From positions 73,971,160 to 74,035,159 of the forward strand of contig OX104130.1 of NCBI GenBank assembly GCA_944470555.2: DNA of 64,000 bases, given 5' to 3'. Below the pieces are notes generated by a model. The model was not told the DNA's origin. It worked only from the letters and a program-made list of their open reading frames with translations, and ran no database searches. The translations under genes and the position numbers were made by a program. Shown here one piece after another: positions 36,893 through 47,200 of this stretch; within the stretch, counting starts at the first letter, position 1, and every line of letters begins with the position of its first letter. Origin of the DNA: Heterobilharzia americana (Eukaryota; Platyhelminthes; Trematoda; Strigeidida; Schistosomatidae).

Positions 36893-37768
36893 CTCATTAT
36901 TATTTGCCCCTTGGGTTCCTAGTAGAACATACCGATTCAGTAGCACGTCCCCATTCCACTCTATTCTCTACAATCTTTTCAACCTCACTCCACCACTCCA
37001 CCACTCCACCACTACCCACAATCTAAATCACATCATCTCCTCCATGTCATCCTCATCTCCAACGCCCAACTCGTCACTTCCCAATACGGGTTCCACTCGA
37101 CGACCTGACCTCACCTGACCTCACCTGGTCTCTCACGTGATGTCCCCAATTGGCCTTCTCAGTGTATGCCCAATCCAACCCAACCCAATCCAATCCATCT
37201 CCACTTACTTCCAGTGCATATTTGTTCAGTGATAGGTTCTTGCTTCGTTGGTTCGACGCCATCCATCCATCCATCCATCCATCCATCCAGCCATCCAGCC
37301 AGCCAGCCAGCCAGTCAGCCACAGTGACTTCCTCCTTGCTTATTCTCATTATTCTCGCCATCTCAGCTTCACTCTCACTAACGAACCAGCATAGGTGGCA
37401 GTTGTTGATGACGTATGTCTGTAGTTTGTTGCAAATCACTCTCGTAACACACCAAGTCTATCAAGCATCACGTAGAAGCAGCACTGACTGATTTCACTCG
37501 ATTCGTGATGAAAATCGGGATGTTGTTGTTGTTTGTGATGAGTAGAATGCAGTAGATGTGCACACTGATTTCAGGTTAATGAAGGCCTGTCTTGCTGTCT
37601 TTCCGATCCTGACTGGTTTTGACATGTTCGTGTGTGCCTGTGCCACCGTCTGTAGTTGAAACGATGCTGTCCTGCCTAGCTAGGTAGGTAGGTAGGTAGG
37701 TAGGTGAAGGAGGCTACTTCCATTATGTTTCTCCCGTTGATGGTGATTGGAGCTCCTTGTTGTTGTTG

Positions 37769-37800
<32 letters not shown>

Positions 37801-38484
37801 GGTGTTGGTTGGGTATCTTCATCACCTCTCTCTTCTCCATATTCACTTGAAGTCCTATATTCGCTGCCTTGCCTCTTCTGTCAACCTGTTAGTTTTCACC
37901 TCTACATCTTCACGTTTGTGTGACATTCAACACAAGTGATCATGGTTGACGAAATCCAAATGTTGTAGGATCTTTTCCCTGGTCCATTGTATCCCCCTGT
38001 TCTCATTCCTCACATGTTGTTGTATGATGTAGTTGACGACAATCAGGATGTGCATGGGTGATAGTAGGTGGCAGCCTTGTCTTACTCCTGTCTTTACTTG
38101 AAAGGTATCACTGAGCTTCCCACTGTGAATTACTTGTCATGTGGCGTAGTCATATAATTGTTGAGTGAGATTGATAAAGGTTTGTGGTATTCGGTAGTGT
38201 TGAAGCAATTGCCTGCCAAATTGGTTCTCAGTCGGCACCTTGATTGAAGGCCTTTCCAACGTCGATGAAGTTTAGTTAAGGTAGAGAGTTGACTGCCATT
38301 CTATGCTCTGTTCTATGATGGTGTGTAGCGTATAGTTGCAATTTGGTCGGTACATGACTTGTACTTCCTGATTCCAGCCAGTCAGTTCTGGTTGCAGTTT
38401 TGAATCCAGAGCATCCTTTAGTCTCTGCAGGATGATGCTGCTTAATATTTTTCTTGGGGTGGACTGGAGTGTGATTTCGCGCTC
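36893..38484 (-). pseudogene. RTE-1 LINE copy nested in a PLE repeat
   Basis: The minus-strand copy starts in the RT region (GGAGTGTGATTTCGCGC matches the WRGITLLS codons) and runs to a short tail at 36893. It has several simple-repeat expansions: (CCAT)n and (CAGC)n near 37259-37320, (AGGT)n at 37680-37704 and (GTT)n(GGT)n at 37756-37803. Its flanks are the two halves of one PLE LTR-like sequence, so it inserted later. Confidence 0.82.
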
Positions 38485-38690
38485 GTACACAATACTTTAG
38501 CCACCTAGTTGGAATGTATCGGTTTCTTTGCACAGTCTACATAAAATACTGTCTACCTGGTTACCATATTTTATTATTTCTTGGTCTTGCCTCGAGGGTA
38601 TTCTAGAAGTGTGAAGAGTTGGTGATTCACCTCTGCATCTGTCAAGTTCGTATTAGGGCAGTTCCTAAGTTTTAAATAACACAGTGAAAC
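38485..38690 (+). repeat. PLE LTR-like sequence, right half
   Basis: CTAGTTGGAATGTATCGG, CTTGGTCTTGCC and ATCTGTCAAGTTCGTA match 52590-52745 of the left PLE arm, in the same orientation as 36745-36892. Confidence 0.65.
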
Positions 38691-38929
38691 CGTATTGTTT
38701 ACTGGATTACGTTTTGGATACAATTTATGTTGTCCAAGATATCTTTTCAACTTTGCGACTTGCTTTGTATGGTCCTGATTTTCTCGCCTCCTTTGTGATA
38801 TAGGCAGTAGTAGGGATTTTCCACATATCTGGAACAGGTGCTGAGTGATTCCTTTTGCAGGTGTTTGGTGTTGATTCGCTGAACACAGATTCAGTGACTG
38901 AATTCAAATGAAAATCTTGTTAGTAGTTG

Positions 38930-39010
38930 GGTCTCATAGCTAAGTTGGTAGAGCATTCAGCCGGCAATCCACAGGTCTCTGGTTACTAGGATCTTGCAAC
39001 TATAAATTAA
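38930..39010 (+). repeat. Type C SINE head
   Basis: TCATAGCTAAGTTGGTAGAGCA is a good A-box; the B-box region reads CTGGTTACTAGGAT, which is mutated. Confidence 0.5.
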
Positions 39011-39349
39011 CTAGGTTTCTGTGATCAAACAGCCTAAATGACCTCGTTCAACTATTTTGACCGATGTATTTAACCTTGCAATTTTTGTCAGGACTAAATT
39101 AGTCTGTCTAATTGGATTATTATGAACTTTAAACCTATAAAACTTATTTCTGAGTACCTAGCCTTTCTGAGACTCATAGGCAGTGTCCTTGTGATGTCTT
39201 CTTGTGTGGCGATACTACAAATGTTTGGAATTCTCTTCTCAAAGTATTGGGATTATTGTTATTATTATTGGTTTCCCATAGGAACGTGTAAGAATGTGTC
39301 CATTGTGATTTCACTCGTCATTACTCTTGTTTTGTAATTTGTGACTATT

Positions 39350-40290
39350 CATCCAGTTTGTTCAAGGTCTTGATTATCAAACTTTTGAATAGGATTTGTC
39401 TCAGTTGGTTGATATACATTTCGGCCTATGAGTAAGTCGTCTGCCTTTTTGATGTAGTCGTCTTTATGCATGACTACTGTGATGCACCCTTTTTCAGCTG
39501 GAACAATAGTCATGTTCTCTTTATTCTTCAGTTTCTTAAGAGGTCTGTGTTCTTCACTGGTTAGTTGAGTACAGCTTTACCTCCGTCTGATCACAGGTAC
39601 GATTGTTTGTCGTATTTTCTGTAGCATCGCATTATTTAATCCTGAAGTTTTCAGTGGTGACTCTAGGGATGCGAAGAATTCTGGTCATGAAACATCTCAT
39701 GCACTGTAATGCAGTCCTTTCCAAAAGAGAAGTTCCTGAGATATGGTTAGTGATTGTTTGTATAAGTTGACTACAAAATCACTCGCTTCTTTCCCTTCCG
39801 TTGCTTTGCGTTTTGAAATTTCGGCAGGCTCTTCTCTTCGTCGTCTGCTTGATTCTTCAGTTACAGTCGCTAACTTTGTAAAGTGTTCTCTTGTGACCAT
39901 CCCCCTGAAGCTTTCTTTTTTTGACTGTCTGTTGTTTCTTGATAGTTCCAAATCCTATGATGAACATCGGTGATCATCAGTTGTACCCTGTCTTCCATAC
40001 CTTTTCACAATTTTCCAGCCCAATGGACAATCGATAGGTGATCTGTATCTGCTGCTACTTGGCGGAACATACAGATGTGGACACTGGTGGAACAAATGTA
40101 GTTGTTCTTTTGTGGAAGCCTGCCTCTCATTTCTAAACAATAAGATGCGTTTGATGGGGCATAGAATTTTACGATGATGGAGAATATTTGTAGCTCAGAA
40201 AGATGATTTTGATGGTGTAGTGTTCTCTGAGTTGAATGGCTTAACCGTAAAGCTTTCGTTGTCATTCCACACAACATTATCAACACAAAC
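39350..40290 (-). pseudogene. Penelope-like element, N-terminal part
   Basis: Minus-strand pieces follow the PLE N-terminal pattern: PPSSSRYRSPIDCPLGWKIV (near 40080), NRQSKKESF and REHFTKLATV (39930-39880), DFVVNLYKQSLTISQELLFW (near 39760) and, further on, NMTIVPAEKGCITVVMHKDDY (about 39515-39455) then KKADDLLIGRNVYQPTETNP. The last is the PADKG..VVM...DY motif at the start of PLE RT. There are several frame breaks. It is not contiguous in coding order with the RT piece at 40560, so the two come from different copies or a rearrangement. Confidence 0.75.
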
Positions 40291-40559
40291 CTCAGCTAGG
40301 AAAACATAACACCATCGAAATTATTATTATTATTATTGACACCTGTGTTACCGTATTTTTCTTACCATTACTGAGGTGTATATTAATTAAGTTAGGAGGG
40401 TAATTATTGATGAGAAAGGTGTCTTCAATCTATCTAATCTCTAATCTTAGATCTTCTGTTTTACTAGTAAGTTTCTTGGCTGAATTACTCAAACATTTCA
40501 CCAAGCCTACTTAAACTGTCATAAGGTGAGACAATTTGAAGTTTAGTAAGGATTTGAAT

Positions 40560-41240
40560 GTGAAGGTTTCCTATAGACACTAGTGTCTAAACTTCATCTT
40601 ATTTTCGATTCATTCTACAATCCAAAATGTCTAATCTCCCTTCACTATTTTCTAGTTCATAGTTGAATTGGATTGCATTGACTACTGAACTTATATGTAT
40701 GAAGAAATCATGTATGTACTCCAATTTCAACACTGTAAACTTTTCTTTTAAATATTGAAACCATACTTCTGAAGAAAGAATAAATGTTTCCGAAGTCATC
40801 CTTTCCCAACTATCTACAAATATGTCAGTCACGATAGAGGATATTGTTGATCCTATGGCAACTCCTTCTGTTCAATGGTATATTATATTCTGAAACTTGA
40901 ATATTGTGAAAGTTAGTCATAACTGTACTCCTGATATGATGTCCTGTGCTGGTATTTTAGTTCGTAGTGTAAGCTCACAGTCATTATTGAGCTTGTTTCT
41001 AACTGTTTTCAGAGCCATGCAATCGGTATATTAGCATACAATCTAACTACATCAAAACTAAGCAATTTTTCAGCGCCATCTAAATGGATGTCATTTAATC
41101 TGTGCTTCAAGTTATAAGCGTTAGTAAGTCTCGATTTACAACGGTTTCTAAATAGACCTAGCACCATTGCTAAATATTTAGATAAGTCCTAAGTAGAAGT
41201 GTTTATAAAGTCTACTATGGCTCTAATAGGATAATGTGAC
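40560..41240 (-). pseudogene. Penelope-like element, RT palm fragment
   Basis: The minus strand gives LKHRLNDIHLDGAEKLLSFD, VVRLYANIPI (equivalent of SLFTNVP, palm motif A), LRTKIPAQDIISG, VAIGSTISSIVTDIFVDSWE (equivalent of AMGSPLSP) and IQFNYELENSEGRLDILDCR. The YVDD box itself is not clear. Frames shift near 40860-41040. Confidence 0.72.
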
Positions 41241-41269
41241 TTATGGATTTTATCAGTACCTCACGGACA

Positions 41270-41530
41270 ACGCCTCTGATGGGTTCGAATCCCAGGTAGG
41301 ACATCATTTTCGTCGAAGTGGCAGATATGCCATGTTGACGAGTACCGAAAAGAATGAAATCTAGGTGAAGAAGAACTTCTTGCTGATTGCATCCATCTAA
41401 CTAACATCTATCTCAGTGCATCCTGAAAGGTGAGTCCCCTAGCTTAGTGACCATATTACAAAATGATCGATAGAAATCGATCAGTACTTAAGACTAGTCA
41501 ACATAGAGTTGGTTACCCTCCAATGTATAA
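41270..41530 (+). repeat. Type B hammerhead SINE, decayed
   Basis: GGGTTCGAATCCCAGG B-box, TTGACGAGTACCG and ATGAAATCTAGGT for the ribozyme region (41336-41367), then CTTGCTGATTGCATCC. Both core segments are mutated. Confidence 0.6.
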
Positions 41531-42040
41531 CTTTTCCCTTTTATGCAGTGTATTTTGACTTCATATTAGATTTATTTATCTGATATAGCACGTAGGGATA
41601 CAGTATTATTTACCTGATGACGTGTTGGGTGTTGACTGGATGAGCGAAGACTCACTAATCAATCTCTCTCCCCACCTAATTATATTGGGCTTCTTTACGG
41701 TGATTTTGTCCCACCCAATCATGTGTTAATGCATCCATTTTAATAGGCGAATTTTTTAATACAGTCTATTCATCTCAGTGAGGTTCGTCATTTTACACGT
41801 GGCCAAACTCCTATCCTCCGATCATCTAACTGACTCCAATCTGCTAGTTTAACCTATGAATTTGACATCACACTCGTTGCATAGTGTTAAGTAGATCAAG
41901 TTATTTTGTTTCATTGAGTCAGCCGGATCTTATGTATACATACCAAATAAACAAGTCTGATATGTAATTAGATTCTACCACAGTGCTCAAATTTGACACA
42001 TATGAGTGTATTTTATGATTAATGGAGATTTTAATTTTGA
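41530..42040. other. Intergenic, no gene seen
   Basis: No recognisable coding or repeat feature. Confidence 0.4.
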
Positions 42041-42310
42041 GGTAGCATTCATCATGGATTGACTGACATCAATTGGAGAACTATTGGAAGTCTGGGAGCA
42101 CTGGAAAACCTTTTCCTCCTAGTACGCTACTCCTCAGTAGAATGCACACATGACCCGTCTAGAGACCGAACTTAGGACCTTCAAGTCTCACAGGGAAAGT
42201 ATTGACCATTTAGCTACTGGTTCAAAGTTCAATAGTTCGCAATTTCTTATATCAATGGTTCAATCAGTCTCCAACTGATGTCAATCGGTGATGAATACTA
42301 CCTCAAAACT
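42040..42310. repeat. Type A SINE with inverted ends
   Basis: Minus-strand copy whose left end TTTTGAGGTAGCATTCATC pairs with the right end GATGAATACTACCTCAAAA, a near-perfect 18-bp terminal inverted match. The right-hand copy is reduced to its tail. The hammerhead block keeps CTGAGGA and GAAA, but stem II is poor. Confidence 0.7.
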
Positions 42311-42469
42311 TATATTAGCGTATATCGACTTTTGATGAGAAATTGCACTCAAATGTTCTATCCTTTCTGTTATATATTCAAGAATGTACAGTTACAGAGA
42401 TAAGTTGTTCAAAAGAAAGGTTTTTTCTTCACTGTCATCATCTCATTTTTACTTTTGGAATTCTGGAAT

Positions 42470-42625
42470 TTTTGTTAACTCATTACTCCGAGTTCGAGTC
42501 CCGATGGGAACAACATCACTCACTGGGAGGCAGGTACATCCAGCTAATGAGTCCCAAACAGGATGAGATGCGCATCCTGGATTCCACTGCTAGCCACGAT
42601 CCATCATTAGTGTTATTGATTGAGT
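42470..42625 (+). repeat. Smalpha-type repeat
   Basis: GAGTTCGAGTCCCGATGGG (B-box), CATCACTCACTGGGAGG, the hammerhead region, then TCCACTGCTAGCCACGATCC. Plus-strand relative of 18965-19260. Confidence 0.7.
42538..42582 (+). ncRNA. Hammerhead ribozyme motif (Smalpha type), inactive
   Basis: Stem I ATCCAG/CTGGAT is perfect, and the TGCGCA stem III and ATC site are kept. Core segments read CTAATGA and GAGA instead of CTGATGA and GAAA. G5 and A14 equivalents are mutated, which should abolish cleavage. Confidence 0.65.
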
Positions 42626-42699
42626 GAATAACGTTTTCGATGCAAACTATTGTCTATATTTATACCAAGAGTTCTCTTTGCCGATACATTTCTTTATAA

Positions 42700-42845
42700 T
42701 TCAGATCATATAGGGGGGGGGGGCATTCTTGGGTGCTCAATTCTGAGGAGTTCCATCCTAGGACGAAATGGCTGCCGAATGCTCTCAGGTTTCCACTAGT
42801 TCTGCAACTGATATCAGTCTGTGGTGAATATGAACCTGAAATTAA
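42700..42845 (+). repeat. Type A SINE 3' half
   Basis: Starts after a ten-G run. It has CTGAGGA, TAGGACGAAATGG, and CC at the cleavage site where TC is expected, then GATATCAGTCTGTGGTGAAT. Core segments are intact but the cleavage-site U is lost. Confidence 0.65.
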
Positions 42846-42849
42846 TAAA

Positions 42850-43690
42850 TAAATCCTCACGAACCTCTAAATTGTTTTCAATAACTGAAAGTTAACTCAG
42901 TACATCAGATTCATGAACGGAAACAGAGTAGTAATGGCTTCCGTGAATATGATAATATCTTATAACTACTGCACTTGTGTACAAACTATCACTCAGTCAT
43001 GCCGATAGGTGAAAAGTCCATGGATTATCGTTAGATGAATGAACAGTGTCAATGTTTAGTTGTCAGTTCTTCCTACAGTTCACAGATAAAGGTGTGTTCA
43101 GCACGATATACTAGCTCTTAGGTGTAGTTGTAAACAACTGACGAAAGTAGCTGGAGCTTTCTTATTCGACAAAAGTGAACGAAATACCCTACAGCTGTTT
43201 TGTTCACTGATTGAACCCAAATGCAGGAATTATACTTACAAGTTCTCTTCTGGTCAGATATTTCAGAGGTAGGAATGATGCATCCTCACTGCAAATCCTC
43301 ATTGTATACAAAGCACTCACACTGTTATGAATGAAACCTGATATTCAGTAGCCCATTTAGTTGGCAAGATGCCCCATGACTGGGTTGCATCTGAACCACT
43401 AATCATGCAAACACAAATTAGGCGAGATATTTTAAATGCTATTTTGAGTATTATAACATTTGACTACAGAAGAATTTTTAGTTGTCAACGCGGAAAACCA
43501 CTTTACCTAAATGGAATTTTTGAAACGTCCCGTGCTACTTAATGTTTGCAAGTAGTATAAACCTGTAGACGTCATTTTTCAAGGATGTTGAATACAAACC
43601 CTGATAAGCATGTCTGTCGACATGATGGTGAGACATTTCAGTTTTATTTGGATCACTTCAACAACAAAAATTCTCTGAAAAACAGATTAA
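42850..43690. other. Intergenic, no gene seen
   Basis: No recognisable feature. Confidence 0.4.
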
Positions 43691-43694
43691 TTTG

Positions 43695-44200
43695 CGAATA
43701 CAGCAGTTTTTAGATAACAGAAAATGATATGTCATAAGGAAAGAAAATTTTCTTTTTCAATGGTGTCATTCTCTTAAACTGTACAATCGGATTTATATTT
43801 ATCACAAACATATGAAGATCGAATATAGAACAAAAGGGTACAGTTGCTCCATTAAAGTGGAAATGAGTTGCACAACAGTCTATCAGACTGCACAAATAAC
43901 AAGAAACACAAGGAGTTTGACAAGGTCAAAACTACTGGTGTGGAATGCGAGAATTGAGTGACCACTTGATAGGTGTGAATAAGAGGAAAGAAACAGGAGG
44001 CGTAATACTGATGATTTGAGAAAACCAAATAATTACGAAGAAGTCGTAAAATATGTGAAGGGGCTAAGATCATGGCAAAATAAGAGTTTGAACGTACTTT
44101 TTCTGCAGGCAGACACTAGGCTTAAACTCGTGACTTATTACTGCTTCTGACATGCCTAAGCTTCGAAAGAGCTTTTCTTTTGAACTCTTTCCTTTGACTA
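43695..44200 (-). pseudogene. Penelope-like element 3' region
   Basis: Minus-strand text parallels 32040-32480 of the other PLE relic: shared runs include AGTTTGACAAG, TAATTACGAAG/TAATTATAATG, GACATCACAAAC-like and TGAACATACTT/TGAACGTACTTTTTCT. It carries no catalytic motif and stops just before the target site of the first intact RTE-1. Confidence 0.55.
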
Positions 44201-44280
44201 CGTAGGTGGCATTGAGAAGGGAAGCTTTTGGCATAAAGAACAGCAGATTATCACCATGATACTAACAATTATCAGACAGC

Positions 44281-44291
44281 ATAGAACCTAC
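44281..44291. repeat. Target-site duplication, RTE-1 copy 1, left
   Basis: ATAGAACCTAC, repeated at 47652-47662 straight after the TAA tail. It fixes the 5' end of the element at 44292. Confidence 0.85.
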
Positions 44292-47200
44292 CGGGGTGAA
44301 GGCACCCGTGTGGTTGCGCCACAGGATGAGACTGTATACCGTCCTGGTTTTAAAAAGCCTAGATGCGTATTCTGTTCTCTCCTGGAAAACCAATGTATAA
44401 ATACCCGTTCAAATGACGGGTGTGTATCATACTGTGAATAAACCTCGCCTGGTTAACTAGTTTACTAGTTACTAGCCGGTCCTAAGCCCGGGTAAAGAGG
44501 GAAGGTTGGGCATAGGGCTAGCAACCCTACCCCGTAAAACAAATCTAACCGCTAAAGAAACTTCAAAGCACAAACAAAATATAAAAAATGAAAACAAACT
44601 TATTCCCCGCTGGAATCGGAGAGGCGAAATGACGCCAGTTGGTGAAAGCCTTCGGGAAGCCAATTGGCCGATGTGTCTTCTCTCGATGAAAGCGAAAGTA
44701 AACGTGGGGACATGGAATGTCCGCACGATGTTTGAACCCAGTAAGGCAGCCCAGATTGCAAAGGAGATGAGAAGGTATAACATCGAAGTGCTTGGGATTT
44801 GCGAAAGCAGATGGAATGGGAGTGGACTCTCCAAACTGTCAACTGGAGAATCAATAATCTACTCCGGTCACCCAGACGCCAACCACGAGCACACTGAGGG
44901 AGTGGCTATCATGATGTCCTCAAGAGCATCGAAGGCTCTCATGCAGTGGGAACCAATCTCCTCCAGGATCATGACAGCAAGATTCAACTCAAAAGGAAGA
45001 AAGGTCACAATCATACAATGTTATGCACCTACAAATAATGCAGAGCAAGAGAAAAAGGAGGATTTCTACAGACAACTTCAATCAACACTGGACAAGACGT
45101 CAGTTGGCGATATCAAAATTCTAATGGGCGACATGAATGCCAAACTGGGAGGGGACAACACGGGAAGAGAACTAACCATGGGTCGAGAGGCGCTAGGTGA
45201 AATGAATGAGAATGGAGAATTGTTTGCAGAATTCTGTGCATTCAACGATTTGGTGATTGGAGGCAGTGTGTTCAGGCACAAGGATATCCACAAAGCGACA
45301 TGGACTTCACCAGATGGACACACTAAAAATCAAATCGACTTTATCTCAATCTCAAGAAAATGGAGACGCAGTCTACTTAACACAAGGTCAAGAAGAGGAG
45401 CAGATGTAGGTTCAGACCACTATCTAGTGCAAGGAACCTTCCAAATCAAGTTAAAAGCCTTCAAGGAAGCTGGTGATAGACCTCAATTCAAGTACAACAC
45501 TCGGAAACTGAAGGATGAAACTACAAAGGAGATCTTCAAAGCAGCCATCAAGACAAAATGGGAGACGTCGAGGGACATCCCTGAAGAAACCTGTGTGGAA
45601 GAACACTGGAAGTCTTTGAAAGCTGTGTGGAAAGAAACCTGCACAGCCGTATTAGGAAGGAAGAAGAAAGAAGACAAGGAATGGATCTCGACGGATACCT
45701 GGAAGCTGATAGAGGAGAGGAGGATGGTGAAGCAGAAGATAAACCAGTGCAAGGATGCTCAACGACAAGAGGAACTGAGCACAATGTATAAAACACTGGA
45801 CAAAGAAGTGAAGAAGAGTGCACGCAAAGACAAAAGACACTTCTACGACACACTGGCAAGTGAAGCAGAACAGGCTGCAGGTAAGAGAGACCTGACGACA
45901 TTGTATCAAATAACCAGGTTGCTATCAGGGAAGAGACCAACACAGATGAAACCAATAAAAGATGAAGAAGGAAATTTAATTACAAAAGAAGAGAAACAGA
46001 GGAAACGATGGGCCGACCACTTCAAGAAGCTCTTGAATCGACCACCACCTGCACTTCGTCCAGAAATACCACCTGCAGCCGCTGAATTACAAGTGAACAT
46101 AAATCCCCCAACGAAAATGGAAGTCCTGAACGCCATAAAGCTACTGAAAGGTGGGAAAGCAGCAGGACCAGATGGAATACCGCCAGAAGCACTGAGAACA
46201 GATGCAGAGACAACAGCGGACATGCTCACACCACTATTGCAGAAGGTGTGGAAGGAAGAGAAGGTACCTGACGATTGGAAGAAGGGTTACCTTGTCAAAC
46301 TGCCGAAGAAGGGAGACCTCAGTGCTTGCAAGAACTGGCGCGGAATCACTCTCCTGTCCACCCCAAGTAAAATATTAAGCCGCATCATCCTGGAGAGGCT
46401 TAAAGACGCACTGGATTCAAAACTGCGACCGGAACAGGCAGGCTTCAGGAAGTACAAATCATGTGCTGACCAAATTGCAACGCTTCGTATCATCATAGAA
46501 CAGAGCGTAGAATGGCAATCAGCTCTATACCTCAACTTCATCGACTTTGAGAAGGCCTTTGACAGCGTCGACCGAGAAGTAATTTGGAAACTGCTTCAAT
46601 ACTACGGAGTACCGCAAACCTTTATCCGCCTCATTCAACAACTATATGAAGATGCCACATGCCAAGTAATCCACAATGGGAAGCTCAGTGATGCCTTTGA
46701 AGTGAAGACAGGAGTGAAACAAGGTTGCCTACTATCCCCCATGATATTCCTTATTGTGGTGGACTGGATCATGCAGCAAACAGTAGGCAGCGAGAAGAGG
46801 GGGATACACTGGACGACGGAAAAGAACCTAGAAGACTTGGATTTCGCCGATGACTTGTGCCTAATGTCACATAAACTTGAAGATCTGCAGGCAAAAACTA
46901 ACAAGTTGACAGAAGAGGCAGCTAAGACGGGACTTCAGGTGAATATAGAGAAGACAGAAGTGATGAAGATACCGCACCACCACCATCAACAACAACAACA
47001 AACTCCAATCACCGTCAACGGGAGAAACTTGAAGGAAGTAACCTCCTTCACTTATCTAGGAAGCACTGTTTCAACTACAGGCGGGACGGACGAGGACGTC
47101 AAAGTCAGAATCGGAAAAGCAAGACAGGCGTTCATTAGCCTGAAACCAGTGTGGAGATCTTCTGCACTCAGCATGCGGAACAAGATACGGATTTTCAACA

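Noticed and set aside
39122..39337. 71-codon hydrophobic frame as a membrane protein gene
   Set aside because: AT-rich chance frame next to a SINE and a PLE relic, with no conserved motif.
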